NCBI GenBank assembly: GCA_963798855.1
Contig: CAWCUU010000001.1
Coordinates: 1,736,001-1,800,000, forward strand
Source of the DNA: CAWCUU01 sp963798855
GTDB taxonomy: Bacteria; Gemmatimonadota; Gemmatimonadetes; Longimicrobiales; RSA9
Direction: 5' to 3'
Length of the DNA stretch: 64,000 bases
This document shows positions 9,342 through 18,800 of this stretch, one piece after another. Every line of letters begins with the position of its first letter. Position 1 is the stretch's first letter. The notes under the pieces are model-generated. The model saw only the letters and a list, made by a program, of their open reading frames with translations, was not told the origin of the DNA and ran no database searches. The position numbers and the translations under genes are program-made.

Positions 9342-10232
9342 CTACCGCTTTCCCGCCGTGTCCGCCGCCGTCAAGCGGTCGCGGGTCACCGGCGCGTACC
9401 AGGCCGTGGAGTAATCCGCTTTCAATGCGTCGGCCGCGATGTTGACGAAGACCTGCTTCGCCGATTCCGGCCGAACCGCCGGCCTGAGGACATAGCTCTT
9501 CCGCCACCCCGTGTCGGCGTCCTCGATGCCGACGACGGTCCCGACCGGGATACCGCGCGGATACACGCCGCCGCGGCCGGACGTCACCACGCGCGTCCCG
9601 GGCCGCAGGTCGCTGTGGAACGGAGCCCCCGACAGGCGCAGCTCGTCCTCCTCCCGGAAGCGACCCCGCCTCGGCTCCACGAGGCCGTATACGTTGCCAT
9701 CCGCCGTCATCGCGCTGGCACGGAAGTCCGGGTGCGTCCAGTCGATCGCCTGCGCCGTATGCTCGTCCACGCTCTCCACCACCCCCAGCAAGCCGCCGCT
9801 CGAGATCACGGCGCTGCCGACGCCGACTCCATCGGCCCGACCGGCGGAGACCATGAACGTGCTCTCCGCCGGCCCCACCCCCAGCCGCAACACCGCGGCG
9901 GGTACCCAGCCCTCGCCCAGCCGCGGCTTCAGGTCGAGCAACGCCCTGAGCCGTCGATTCTCCTCCGCCAGCGGCGCCTGCGCCGCCGCGAGCACGGCGA
10001 GCGAATCCCGCTCCGCCTCGAGCGCGGCCGGGTCCTCCTGGCGCAGCTTGGACTGCGCGAGCGTGGCCTGCGTCGCGACGAACGGCCGCAGCACAGTGCG
10101 ACGCATCCCGCTTCGCACCGGTCCCTGTACCGAATCCGGCACGAGCAGCAGGACGACGCCCAGCAGGATCACGATGCCCGCCAGGACGTCGTCCCGTCGC
10201 CGCTTCGGCCGTGTGTCGCGGAAGTACGCCAC
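9342..10232 (-). CDS. mreC: rod shape-determining protein MreC
   Basis: Bitopic periplasmic scaffold of the elongasome. The chosen GTG start at 10232 gives 296 residues opening VAYFRDTRPKRRRDD, then a single membrane anchor near residues 16-33, a coiled-coil segment (EDPAALEAERDSLAVLAAAQ), and the beta-rich MreC domain with a typical GLLGVVESV and a conserved RVVTSGRGGVYPRGIPVG stretch. The mreB stop is five bases upstream, so translation is probably coupled. A longer frame upstream overlaps mreB and is rejected. Confidence 0.93.
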   Translation of the reverse strand: MAYFRDTRPKRRRDDVLAGIVILLGVVLLLVPDSVQGPVRSGMRRTVLRPFVATQATLAQSKLRQEDPAALEAERDSLAVLAAAQAPLAEENRRLRALLDLKPRLGEGWVPAAVLRLGVGPAESTFMVSAGRADGVGVGSAVISSGGLLGVVESVDEHTAQAIDWTHPDFRASAMTADGNVYGLVEPRRGRFREEDELRLSGAPFHSDLRPGTRVVTSGRGGVYPRGIPVGTVVGIEDADTGWRKSYVLRPAVRPESAKQVFVNIAADALKADYSTAWYAPVTRDRLTAADTAGKR

Positions 10233-10237
10233 GGCTG

Positions 10238-11278
10238 TCAGGAGTTCAGCACACTGCGGTACCGGGGCATGTCGTCCAGGATGCGGCCGGCTCCGCGCAC
10301 GACGCAGGTCAACGGGTCCTCGTCCACATGGATCGGCAGGTTCGTCTCGTTGGCCAGCAGCTGATCCAGGCCGCGGATGAGCGCCCCGCCGCCCGTCATG
10401 ACGATGCCGCGGTCCACGATGTCGGACGCCAGCTCGGGAGGCGTGATCTCCAGTGCGCGCCTGCACGCGTCCACGATCTGCTGGATCGGCTCCTGGATGC
10501 ACTCGCGGATCTCCTGCGAGTGCACGCGCACCGTCTTCGGAATCCCGCTGACCAGATCCCGCCCCTTCACATCCATCTCCCGCTCGTCCGACGTGTTGAA
10601 AGCCGAGCCGATCTGGATCTTGATCGCCTCGGCCGTCGGCTCACCGATCAGCAAATTGTAGTTCTTGCGCAGGAAGCTAACGATCGCGTTGTCGATCTCG
10701 TCTCCCCCCACGCGGATCGACGTGTCCGCGACGATTCCGCTCAGCGCGATCACCGCGATCTCCGTCGTCCCTCCCCCGATATCAATGACCATGTTTCCCG
10801 TCGGCGTGTCCACCGGCAGCCCCACCCCGATCGCCGCGGCCATCGGCTCCGCCACCATGTAGACCTCCTTCGCCCCCGCCGCAGCCGCGCTGGAGCGCAC
10901 CGCCCTCCGCTCCAGCTCCGTGATCCCCGAAGGAACCCCCACCACCACGCGCGGCTTCATCCGAAAGACCCGGCTCTTCGTCACCGTACGCAAGAAGTGG
11001 CGCAGCATGATCTCCGTCGTATCGACGTCGGCGATCACGCCATCCTTCATGGGCCGCACGGCAATGATCCCTTCCGGCGTGCGCCCGAGCATCCGCTTCG
11101 CTTCGAGGCCGATTCCCTTGATGCTGGCGGAGCCCCGCTCCACCGCGACCACGCTCGGCTCGTTCAGGACGATCCCCTCGCCCTTCACGTACACGAGCGT
11201 GTTCGCGGTGCCGAGATCCACCGCGATGTCGTTGACCGGCAGAATCCGGCCCGTGCTGAAGAGGCTGCGCAGCGCCAT
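10238..11278 (-). CDS. mreB: rod shape-determining protein MreB (actin homologue)
   Basis: Bacterial actin that polymerises under the membrane and guides the cell-wall elongation machinery, so this organism is probably rod-shaped. 346 residues, normal length. Nucleotide-binding motifs include DLGTANTLVYVKG, VIDIGGGTTEIAVI and a C-terminal VMTGGGALIRGLD. A Shine-Dalgarno-like GGAGGGG lies shortly before the ATG. It is the first gene of the mreBCD-rodA series, after a 165-base space downstream of dut. Confidence 0.97.
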   Translation of the reverse strand: MALRSLFSTGRILPVNDIAVDLGTANTLVYVKGEGIVLNEPSVVAVERGSASIKGIGLEAKRMLGRTPEGIIAVRPMKDGVIADVDTTEIMLRHFLRTVTKSRVFRMKPRVVVGVPSGITELERRAVRSSAAAAGAKEVYMVAEPMAAAIGVGLPVDTPTGNMVIDIGGGTTEIAVIALSGIVADTSIRVGGDEIDNAIVSFLRKNYNLLIGEPTAEAIKIQIGSAFNTSDEREMDVKGRDLVSGIPKTVRVHSQEIRECIQEPIQQIVDACRRALEITPPELASDIVDRGIVMTGGGALIRGLDQLLANETNLPIHVDEDPLTCVVRGAGRILDDMPRYRSVLNS

Positions 11279-11375
11279 TTCTCGTCCCGTGGCCCCTCCG
11301 GCAGGGCTCGCCTAGATGTCAGATGCGCACCGCCCCGGCAAGCGGTGGGCCGATCCCGAAAAGCGTGTCAAGTTA

Positions 11376-11404
11376 GGGGCGTCGCCCCATGGTGGGCAAC
11401 CACC
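11376..11404 (-). terminator. tandem short hairpins between dut and mreB
   Basis: Two adjacent perfect five-base-pair stem-loops, 11376-11388 (GGGGC-GTC-GCCCC) and 11391-11404 (GGTGG-GCAA-CCACC). They follow the dut gene and precede mreB, both read leftward. There is no clear T-tract, so they may be a weak terminator or a leader structure for mreB. A TTGACA sits just beyond at 11366-11371 (minus strand) but no matching -10 hexamer was found. The rest of the 165-base space shows only the mreB ribosome binding site. Confidence 0.3.
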
Positions 11405-11443
11405 CCCTACCCCTGAAACTTCCTGCGGTTACGCCACTTATGG

Positions 11444-11893
11444 TCACCGCCCGGTGCTGCCGAAGCCGCCTGATCCGCGCTCCGACGCGGGCAACTCGGT
11501 CGTCTCCTGCCATTCCACGCGGAGCACCGGCGCGACCAGCATCTGCGCCATCCGCTCGCCGTGGTCGATCACCTGCGGCTCGCGGTCGAGATTGACCAGC
11601 GGCACGCGGATCTCGCCGCGATAGTCGCTGTCGATCGTGCCGGGCGCATTGACCATCCCGATGCCTCGTCGTATCGCGAGCCCGGAGCGCGGCCGCACCT
11701 GCGCCTCGTATCCCTCGGGCAGGGCGATCGCGAGCCCCGTCGGCACCAGCTCCCGTGCGAGCGGGGGCAGCGTGATCGGCGGCCCGGCGTTGCGCAGGTC
11801 CAGGGCGGCAGAGCCTGCGGTCGCATAGGCCGGCAACGGCCAGTCCGCCGGATAGTTGTCGAGCCGTCGAATGAGCACGCGCAACGAGTCCAT
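11444..11893 (-). CDS. dut: dUTP diphosphatase
   Basis: Trimeric dUTPase that hydrolyses dUTP to dUMP, keeping uracil out of DNA and feeding dTMP synthesis. 149 residues from ATG 11893. All five family motifs are visible in order: ATAGSAALDL, PRSGLAIR, NAPGTIDSDYRGEI, ERMAQMLV and the Gly-rich C-terminal RGSGGFGSTGR that closes over the active site. It follows ald with a 29-base gap. A longer frame upstream overlaps ald and is not dUTPase-like. Confidence 0.95.
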   Translation of the reverse strand: MDSLRVLIRRLDNYPADWPLPAYATAGSAALDLRNAGPPITLPPLARELVPTGLAIALPEGYEAQVRPRSGLAIRRGIGMVNAPGTIDSDYRGEIRVPLVNLDREPQVIDHGERMAQMLVAPVLRVEWQETTELPASERGSGGFGSTGR

Positions 11894-11922
11894 GAGCTTC
11901 AAGCCGGTCGTCGACGGATGGC

Positions 11923-13035
11923 CTACAGCACGTCCTCGATCGCCGTATAGTCCAGCCCGAACGCCTCCGCCACGCCCGGGTAAGTGACTCGCCCCGCGAC
12001 GACGTTGACGCCTAGCGCGAGCGCCCGATCGGCCCGACACGCCTCCTCCCAGCGGAGATTGGCGAGGGCGAGGGCGTATGGATAGGTCGCGTTGGTGAGC
12101 GCGAGCGTCGACGTGCGCGGCACGCCCCCCGGCATGTTCGCGACGCCGTAGTGGATCACCCCGTCCACCACGTAGATCGGATCGTCGTGCGTCGTCGGCT
12201 TGATCGTCTCGACGCACCCGCCCTGGTCGACGGCGACGTCCACGATTACGGAGCCTTCCTTCATGCGCTCCAGATCCTCACGCCGCACCAGGTGCGGCGC
12301 CTTCGCGCCGGGAAGCAGCACGGCTCCGACCACGAGGTCCGCGCGCTCCAGCTGATCCAGGATGTTGTGGCGGTTCGAGTAGAGCAGCGTCACGTTCGCC
12401 GGCATCACCTCGGCGAGGTAGCGCAGGCGATTCAGGGACAGATCGAGGATCACCACGTGCGCGCCGAGCCCAGCGGCCATGCGCGCCGCATTGGAGCCGA
12501 CGATGCCACCACCGAGGATCACGACGGTGCCCGGCTCCACCCCCGGCACGCCCCCGAGAAGCATGCCCCGGCCACCGAAGTACTTCTCCAGGTATTTCGC
12601 TCCTTCCTGCACCGCCATCCGGCCGGCCACCTCGCTCATCGGCGTGAGCAGGGGCAGCTCTCCCGTCGGCAGCTGTACCGTCTCGTACGCGATCGCGATG
12701 GCTCCCGACTCCATCACCGCATGGGTCAGCTGCTCGGCGGCGGCGAAGTGGAAATACGTGAAAATGACCTGTCCTTCGCGCATGCGCGGCCACTCGGGCT
12801 CGATCGGCTCCTTGACCTTCATGATCATCTCCGCACGCTTCCAGACCTCGTCTGCGCCGCCGACGAGGGTCGCGCCCGCCGCCTCGTAAGCCCCGTCCGC
12901 GAAGCCGCTGCCCTCACCCGCGCCCCGCTCGATCAGCACGTCGTGCCCGGCGTGCGCCAGCGACTCGGCGCCCGCCGGCACGAGCGCGATGCGGTTCTCG
13001 TTTCGTTTGATCTCTTTCGGTACGCCGATGATCAT
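11923..13035 (-). CDS. ald: alanine dehydrogenase
   Basis: NAD-dependent enzyme that interconverts L-alanine with pyruvate and ammonia. 370 residues, normal length. It opens MIIGVPKEIKRNENRIALVPAG, the typical AlaDH start; substrate-binding Lys and His regions and a Rossmann fold with GGGIVGSNAARMAAGLG follow. The C-terminal third has DVAVDQGGCVETIKPTTHDDP and VANMPGGVPRTST, both characteristic. The gene stands between the M16 peptidase and dut with short gaps. Confidence 0.96.
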   Translation of the reverse strand: MIIGVPKEIKRNENRIALVPAGAESLAHAGHDVLIERGAGEGSGFADGAYEAAGATLVGGADEVWKRAEMIMKVKEPIEPEWPRMREGQVIFTYFHFAAAEQLTHAVMESGAIAIAYETVQLPTGELPLLTPMSEVAGRMAVQEGAKYLEKYFGGRGMLLGGVPGVEPGTVVILGGGIVGSNAARMAAGLGAHVVILDLSLNRLRYLAEVMPANVTLLYSNRHNILDQLERADLVVGAVLLPGAKAPHLVRREDLERMKEGSVIVDVAVDQGGCVETIKPTTHDDPIYVVDGVIHYGVANMPGGVPRTSTLALTNATYPYALALANLRWEEACRADRALALGVNVVAGRVTYPGVAEAFGLDYTAIEDVL

Positions 13036-13061
13036 CGTCTCATTCCCGGTCAGGGTCTGAA

Positions 13062-14321
13062 TTACGCGTCCGGTCCGAGCCGCAGCACGACCTGCCGCTC
13101 GGGATTGAAATACTCCGCCGCGAGCGCCGCCACCTGCTCAGGCGTCACTGCCTCGACCCGGGCGAGCAGCTCGTCCAGCGTCAGGAACGGTTCGTCATAC
13201 AGCGCCACACCGGCGAGTCGATGCAGCCGCGCGCCGCTGGATTCCAGCGAAAGCACCAGCTGCCCCTTGACCTGCCCCTTCACATCCTCCAGCTCATCCG
13301 GCCGCAGGCCGTTGAGCGCCACCTCGTACAGCTCCTCCCGCACCGTCGCCTCGGCACGATCGGCCCACTCCGGACGGGTGCCGACGTAAACGCCGCACAC
13401 GCCTGCGCGCTCGTAGAAGGTCTGGTACGAATAAACGGTATAGGCAAGGCCGAGCTCCTCACGCACGCGCTGGAACAGCCGGGAGCTCATCCCGCCGCCG
13501 AGCGCATTGGAGAGCAGGACGAGCGCGTACCGACGCGGGTCGCCGTGCCCGAACGTCGGGGCGCCGAAGACCAAATGGGTCTGCGCACCGGTCCGCTCCA
13601 CGCGCTCCCCACGACCCGCGGCCCTCGTCGGCATTCTCGGTAGCGTCGTCCGTTCCCCGGCGGGCGCCGCCTCGAACATGCGCTCCACCTGCTCGACGAC
13701 GGCATCGTGCGCGATGTTGCCGGCTGCTGCCACGACCAGGTTCGGCCGCGCGTACGCCGCGCCATGCACGCGCCGCAGGTGGTCCGCGCCGAGCGCCGCG
13801 ACCGTGTCGCGCGTTCCGAGGATGGAGTAGCCGTAGGGGTGGTCCCCCCAGAGCGCATGGGAGTGCAGGTCGAAGACGAGGTCGTCCGGCGTGTCCTCGA
13901 CCGTGGAAATCTCTTCGAGGACGACCTCCCGCTCCAGCTCGAGGTCAGACTCCCGCAGTAGCGGAGCCAGCACTATGTCCGCGAGCACGTCGAGCGCCTC
14001 GGTGACGTGTTCATCCAGAACTCGCGCCTGGAAGCTCGTGTGCTCGCGGGTCGTGTAGGCATCCAGCGAGCCTCCGAGCCGCTCGAGCTCGAGCGCGATG
14101 TCGCGGGCGCTACGACGCGGCGTCCCCTTGAAGACCATGTGCTCGAGGAGGTGGCTGACCCCCATCTCGGCGGGCCGCTCGTGTGCCGAGCCCCAGCGTA
14201 CCCACACGCCGACGGCGCACGAGCGCACCCAGCGCATTTCCTCCGTCAGGACGCGCAGTCCACCGGCCAGCTCGGCCGTCTCGAATCGGTCGCCCCGCGA
14301 GGCCCCGTTCGCCTCAGGCAT
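13062..14321 (-). CDS. M16 family zinc peptidase (processing-peptidase-like)
   Basis: Single-domain-pair M16 metalloprotease of the type often encoded next to pnp. 419 residues. The inverted zinc motif HLLEH is near residues 58-62 in GVSHLLEHMVFKGTPRR, with the downstream glutamate in the LEREVVLEEI region. The C-terminal half has the inactive M16_C repeat with GGGMSSRLFQRVREELGLAY. No signal peptide is visible, so it may act in the cytoplasm. Its ATG overlaps the pnp stop by eight bases, indicating coupling. Confidence 0.93.
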   Translation of the reverse strand: MPEANGASRGDRFETAELAGGLRVLTEEMRWVRSCAVGVWVRWGSAHERPAEMGVSHLLEHMVFKGTPRRSARDIALELERLGGSLDAYTTREHTSFQARVLDEHVTEALDVLADIVLAPLLRESDLELEREVVLEEISTVEDTPDDLVFDLHSHALWGDHPYGYSILGTRDTVAALGADHLRRVHGAAYARPNLVVAAAGNIAHDAVVEQVERMFEAAPAGERTTLPRMPTRAAGRGERVERTGAQTHLVFGAPTFGHGDPRRYALVLLSNALGGGMSSRLFQRVREELGLAYTVYSYQTFYERAGVCGVYVGTRPEWADRAEATVREELYEVALNGLRPDELEDVKGQVKGQLVLSLESSGARLHRLAGVALYDEPFLTLDELLARVEAVTPEQVAALAAEYFNPERQVVLRLGPDA

Positions 14322-16398
14322 CCCCGTCGAGCGCCGCCTTCCGCGACAGACGCAGTCGCCCCTTCTCGTCGATCGAGAGCAGCTTCACCCGCGTTATGTC
14401 GCCCTTCTTCAGGACGTCTTCCGTCCTTTCGGTGCGCGCTTCCTGCAGCTCCGAGATGTGGCACAGACCTTCGACCCCGGGCAGGATCTCGACGAACGCG
14501 CCGAACGTCGTCGTGTTCTTCACCACGCCCTCGTAGATCTTGCCGACCTCCGGCTCCTGGACGATCGCCTCGACCATCTCCCTCGCCTTGTCACCACCCA
14601 CGCCGCCAGGGCTCGAGATCGTGACGACACCGGTGTCCTCGATGTTGATCTCCGTGCCCGTCTGCTCCTGGATCGCGCGGATCGTCTTCCCCTTCGGTCC
14701 GATCACCTCTCCGATCTTCTCCGGATTGATCTGGATCGTGATGATCCGGGGTGCATACGGGGAGAGCTCGGTGCGCGGCTCCGAGAGCGTCGCCTCCATC
14801 ACGTCCAGGATATGGAGCCGACCGCGGTGTGCTCGCTCCAGCGCCTCGCGCATCAGATCGACGGTGAGACCCTCGATCTTGATGTCCATCTGGATCGAGG
14901 TCACTCCCTGGCGCGTGCCGGCCACCTTGAAGTCCATGTCGCCCAGCGCGTCCTCGACTCCGAGGATGTCGGTCAGCACCTCGACGCGCTCGCCTTCCTT
15001 GATCAGCCCCATCGCGACCCCCGCGCAGGAGGCTCTCACCGGCACGCCCGCGTCCATCAGCGCCAGTGAAGCACCGCACACGGAGGCCATCGAGGAGGAG
15101 CCGTTGGACTCGAGAATGTCGGAGACGATGCGGATCGTGTAGGGGAATTCGTCGTACGCCGGTAGCAGCGGCTGGATCGCCCGCTCCGCGAGCGCGCCGT
15201 GCCCCTGCTCGCGTCGCGAAACGCCGCGGATCGGGCGAACTTCGCCGACCGCGAACGGCGGCATGTTGTAGTGCAGCATGAACGACTTCGAGGTTTCCTG
15301 GGCGACGTCGATGGTGTCGATCCGCTGCTCGTCCGAGGCGGTGCCCAGCGTAACGACCGCCAGCGACTGCGTCTGACCGCGGGTGAACAGCGCAGATCCG
15401 TGCGTCCGCGGCAACAGGCCCGTCTCGCACGTGATCTTGCGGATGTCGTCCGGCTTGCGGCCGTCGATCCGCTCGCCCCGCTCCAGGATCTGGCGGCGCA
15501 TCGCCCGCTTCTCGACCTGGTAGAGGACCTCCTTGATCGCCTGCCCCTCTTCCTCGAACTCCTCCGCGAGCTGCGCCTGCACGTCCTCCCGCAGCGCCGC
15601 CAGCGCCTGGTTCCGCTCCTGCTTGTCCACAAGGTTCAGCGCCTCCGCCACTCGATCGCCCGCCAGCGACTCGACCCTCTGTCGCACCGTGTCCGACACC
15701 GGCAGCGACTCCCACTCCATCTTCGGGACCGATACCTCCGCGAGGATCTCCTCCTGGATCCCGATCAGCTCGCGGATCCCCTCGTGCGCGACCTGGAGCG
15801 CCTCCACCACATCGCTCTCCGGAATCTCAACGGCGCCGCCCTCGACCATCGTGATCGCCGCCTGTGTGCCGGCGACGACAATGTCGATGTCGCTGTATTC
15901 GAGCTGCTGGAACGTCGGGTTCAGCACCCACTGCCCCTGGATCCGTCCAACCCGCACACCGGCGATCGGGCCATTGAACGGAATCCTGGACATCGACAGC
16001 GACAACGACGCCCCGAGGATGCCCAGCACGTCCGCGTTGTTCTCCTGGTCCGCCGAGATGACGTTGCAGAACACCTGCGTCTCGTTCTGGAAGCCATTCG
16101 GGAACAGCGGCCTGAGCGGCCGATCGATCAGCCGCGCCGACAATACCTCGTTCTCACCGGGCCGCCCCTCGCGCTTGATGAAGCCGCCCGGGATCTTTCC
16201 GGCTGCGTAGGTCTTCTCGCGATATTCGACAGTCAGGGGGAAAAACGGCAGGTGGGTCCGGTGAGACTGGGCCGTCGCCGTGCACAGCACGATCGTCTCG
16301 CCGTATTGCACCATACACGCGCCGTCCGCCTGCCGCGCCATCCGCCCCGTCTCGATGACCAGGGGCCTGCCGGCGAACGTCTTCTCTACTCTCTTCAT
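14314..16398 (-). CDS. pnp: polyribonucleotide nucleotidyltransferase (PNPase)
   Basis: Phosphorolytic 3'-5' exoribonuclease for mRNA decay. 694 residues, normal length. Two RNase PH-like domains (first with RPLRPLFPNGF, second with TRGQTQSLAVVTLGT and GSSSMASVCGASLALMDAG) are followed by a KH domain (IGPKGKTIRAIQEQTG, near residues 565-580) and an S1 domain (FGAFVEILPGVEGLCHIS). The ATG follows GAGGACGAAAAC. It lies after rpsO, the common rpsO-pnp order, with 89 bases between, where a GC-rich inverted repeat is present. Confidence 0.97.
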   Translation of the reverse strand: MKRVEKTFAGRPLVIETGRMARQADGACMVQYGETIVLCTATAQSHRTHLPFFPLTVEYREKTYAAGKIPGGFIKREGRPGENEVLSARLIDRPLRPLFPNGFQNETQVFCNVISADQENNADVLGILGASLSLSMSRIPFNGPIAGVRVGRIQGQWVLNPTFQQLEYSDIDIVVAGTQAAITMVEGGAVEIPESDVVEALQVAHEGIRELIGIQEEILAEVSVPKMEWESLPVSDTVRQRVESLAGDRVAEALNLVDKQERNQALAALREDVQAQLAEEFEEEGQAIKEVLYQVEKRAMRRQILERGERIDGRKPDDIRKITCETGLLPRTHGSALFTRGQTQSLAVVTLGTASDEQRIDTIDVAQETSKSFMLHYNMPPFAVGEVRPIRGVSRREQGHGALAERAIQPLLPAYDEFPYTIRIVSDILESNGSSSMASVCGASLALMDAGVPVRASCAGVAMGLIKEGERVEVLTDILGVEDALGDMDFKVAGTRQGVTSIQMDIKIEGLTVDLMREALERAHRGRLHILDVMEATLSEPRTELSPYAPRIITIQINPEKIGEVIGPKGKTIRAIQEQTGTEINIEDTGVVTISSPGGVGGDKAREMVEAIVQEPEVGKIYEGVVKNTTTFGAFVEILPGVEGLCHISELQEARTERTEDVLKKGDITRVKLLSIDEKGRLRLSRKAALDGDA

Positions 16399-16487
16399 GT
16401 TTTCGTCCTCATGTTGGACCGGATACTCGCGTCTTCCGCTTTGTCGCTCCTGGAACTGGAATCGCCGGCTCCGCGGGCGGCGTCCTG

Positions 16488-16748
16488 CTAATGGCGCAGC
16501 CCCAGATCCTCGAGCAGCGAACGGTATCTCTCCACATCCGTGCGCCGCAGGTAATCCAGCAGACGCCGCCGCTTGCCGACCATGCGCAGCAGGCCACGGC
16601 GGCTGTGATGGTCCTTGGGATGGCTGCGGAAATGGTCGGTCAGCTCGTTGATCCGCGCGGTCAGCAGTGCGATCTGCACCGGCGCGCTGCCACGGTCGGT
16701 GGGGTGCAGCTGGTACTTCTGGATGACCTCATCCTTGTTCGTCAGCAC
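16488..16748 (-). CDS. rpsO: 30S ribosomal protein S15
   Basis: Small-subunit protein that binds 16S rRNA helices 20-22. 86 residues, slightly short but normal. Family signature region is LTARINELTDHFRSHPKDHHSRRGLLRMVGKRRRLLDYL. Starts at GTG 16748 after GGAGAGG. It has its own candidate promoter at 16826-16854 and precedes pnp, as in many bacteria. Confidence 0.97.
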   Translation of the reverse strand: MLTNKDEVIQKYQLHPTDRGSAPVQIALLTARINELTDHFRSHPKDHHSRRGLLRMVGKRRRLLDYLRRTDVERYRSLLEDLGLRH

Positions 16749-16825
16749 GTCAGCCTCTCCGAGAGTCTACGCTGGTCGGGAAGCGAGGAGCCGGTGTGGC
16801 CCCTCCCGAATTTTGATAACCTTTT

Positions 16826-16854
16826 AACTTAGGCAATTTTGGAGCGACGGACAA
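16826..16854 (-). promoter_or_regulatory. candidate promoter of rpsO-pnp
   Basis: On the minus strand TTGTCC (16849-16854) is followed after 17 bases by TAAGTT (16826-16831). The surrounding stretch is unusually AT-rich for this genome. The 208-base space between ribF and rpsO shows nothing else beyond the rpsO leader of about 75 bases. Confidence 0.5.
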
Positions 16855-16957
16855 GCAATCAATGCGACCCGATCGAGGCGTCGCTGTCGTCGTTCTCCCA
16901 GACCATCGGCACGGCGGCTCACGCCGAGATTCCCGCAGCGGAAGAACGGCCTCGAGC

Positions 16958-17917
16958 CTACCGTTCGGGGGCGCCTCCGCACCCGGACTCGAGGAGGACG
17001 CGTGCCGCATCGCAGTCTTCACGGATGGCGGCGATCAGCTCCGGCACTGTCGCGAAGGGGTGGATCGGGCGGATGCGGTCGCAGAAGTCGACGCGGACCG
17101 TGTCGCCGTAGATGTCCGCGTCGAAGTCGAAGAGGTGCAGCTCTATGGAGGGAGGAGAGCCGCGGAACGTCGGCCTCGGGCCGAGGTGGAGCACGCCGTC
17201 GTACGCGCGCGCCCGAACGATCGCGCGCACCGCGTAAACGCCCTCGAGCGGGAGCAGCTTGTCCTCGTGGTCGGGCCGGATGTTCGCGGTCGGGAAGCCG
17301 AGCGTGTGACCGCGCCCGTCCCCGCGCACGACGACGCCGCGAAGGGCGTATGGCCTTCCGAGCCCGTCGGCGGCCCCGCGTACATCGCCGTCCTTCAGCA
17401 GCGCGCGGATGCGGCTCGAGGAGATCGGGGCGCCCCCGAAGTCCACGGGGGCGACGACGTCGACGCGGAAATCTAGCTCCCGACCGATCGCGAGCAGGGT
17501 GTCGGCGTCCCCGCTCCGACCTCGGCCGAAGCCGTGGTCGTAGCCGATCACGAGGTGCCGCATTGCCAGCCGGCCGATCAGGATTTCCTCGACGAAGCGC
17601 CGCGGAGAGTAGTTCGACAGATCCCGGCTGAAGGACAGGAAGACGGCGTAGTTGACCCCGGACTCGGCGAGGATCTCCTTCTTCTCGTCGGGCGTCGTGA
17701 GCAGGGGCGGAGCCGCTTCCGGCCGAACGATCCGCAGCGGGTGCGGATGGAAGGTCACCAGCACGCTGCGGCGGCCCTCGCGGAGGGCGGAATCGCGGAG
17801 CGCCTCCAGCACCGTCCAGTGACCACGGTGAACGCCGTCGAAGGTGCCGACCGTCACGGCCGTGCCCGTCTCGCCGTCCGGAACGAGGACGGGGCCCGAG
17901 AACGGGCGATCAGCCAT
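16958..17917 (-). CDS. ribF: bifunctional riboflavin kinase / FAD synthetase
   Basis: Phosphorylates riboflavin to FMN and adenylates FMN to FAD. 319 residues from ATG 17917. The N-terminal nucleotidyltransferase domain has VGTFDGVHRGHWTVL with the HxGH-type site, and YDHGFGRGRSGDADTL; the C-terminal kinase domain has the conserved GHTLGFPTANI and EGVYAVRAI. The ATG overlaps the truB stop by eight bases. It ends the rbfA-truB-ribF series. Confidence 0.95.
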   Translation of the reverse strand: MADRPFSGPVLVPDGETGTAVTVGTFDGVHRGHWTVLEALRDSALREGRRSVLVTFHPHPLRIVRPEAAPPLLTTPDEKKEILAESGVNYAVFLSFSRDLSNYSPRRFVEEILIGRLAMRHLVIGYDHGFGRGRSGDADTLLAIGRELDFRVDVVAPVDFGGAPISSSRIRALLKDGDVRGAADGLGRPYALRGVVVRGDGRGHTLGFPTANIRPDHEDKLLPLEGVYAVRAIVRARAYDGVLHLGPRPTFRGSPPSIELHLFDFDADIYGDTVRVDFCDRIRPIHPFATVPELIAAIREDCDAARVLLESGCGGAPER

Positions 17918-18800
17918 GGACGAGAACCTTGCGGGGCCGCGCCCAGCCGCCGGCCGCCTCGGCGATCGCGGCGAGCCGTCCATCGCGAGCGAGGACGACG
18001 ATCCCGGTTCGGGCGTGGTCCACCTGGACCGGCCGCCCCTGGACCACGGCGGCGACGTCTTCGGCATCCAGGTCTACCCGTGGCAGGTGCTCCAGCGCCT
18101 GCAAGGGATCGAGCCAGGCACGGCCGACGGCCTCGGCGTCGTCCAGTCCGCTCATCGGTACGGCGCCTTCGACCGTAAAGGAGCCGATCGAGGTGCGGCG
18201 CAGCTCGACGAGGTGGGCGCCGACGCCGAGCGCGTCGCCGAGGTCGCGAGCGATGGCCCGGATGTACGTGCCGCTCGAGCACTCGACCTCGAAGCGTACG
18301 CGCGGAAGGACGACATCCAGCACGTCCAGCGACAGGATCTCGACTTCGACGGGTCGGGCTTCCACCACGTCGCCACGGCGCGCGATCCGGTGAGACCTCT
18401 CCCCTTCGATCTTCTTCGCGGAATAGGCGGGTGGACGCTGAAGACGCGCGCCGATCTGCTCCTGTAGCGCCTCCCGTACTCGATCCGGATCGAGGGTCTT
18501 CCAGTCATCCGAGGCGGAGAGCGGCGCGCCCGTGAGGTCATCGGTGTCCGTCGCCACGCCGAGCCGGGCGGTCGCGACGTACCGCTTGGAAAGCCCCGTG
18601 AGGTACTCGGCGAGCCGGGTCGCTCGTCCCACACACAGCAGAAGGAGCCCGGAAGCGAAGGGGTCCAGGGTGCCGGTATGGCCGATCCTGCGGGTCCCGA
18701 GGGCTCTCCGCGCCGCGGCCACCGCGTCGTGCGACGTGGGCCCCTCCGGCTTGTCGAGCCGGAGCACGCCCTCGGGCGCGGCGTCACTCCTCCTCGCCAC
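17910..18800 (-). CDS. truB: tRNA pseudouridine-55 synthase
   Basis: Makes pseudouridine 55 in the T-loop of tRNAs. 296 residues from a GTG at 18800 that follows GGAGGAG and overlaps the end of rbfA by 17 bases. Motifs: LRLDKPEGPTSHDAV, then the catalytic aspartate in RIGHTGTLDPFASGLL, and later SGTYIRAIARDLG. The C-terminal PUA-like part is present. Position between rbfA and ribF is the standard order. Confidence 0.96.
   Translation of the reverse strand: MARRSDAAPEGVLRLDKPEGPTSHDAVAAARRALGTRRIGHTGTLDPFASGLLLLCVGRATRLAEYLTGLSKRYVATARLGVATDTDDLTGAPLSASDDWKTLDPDRVREALQEQIGARLQRPPAYSAKKIEGERSHRIARRGDVVEARPVEVEILSLDVLDVVLPRVRFEVECSSGTYIRAIARDLGDALGVGAHLVELRRTSIGSFTVEGAVPMSGLDDAEAVGRAWLDPLQALEHLPRVDLDAEDVAAVVQGRPVQVDHARTGIVVLARDGRLAAIAEAAGGWARPRKVLVHG

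Noticed and set aside
11343..11371. mreB promoter from TTGACA at 11366-11371
   Set aside because: No acceptable -10 hexamer at 16-18 bases; left out as a promoter.
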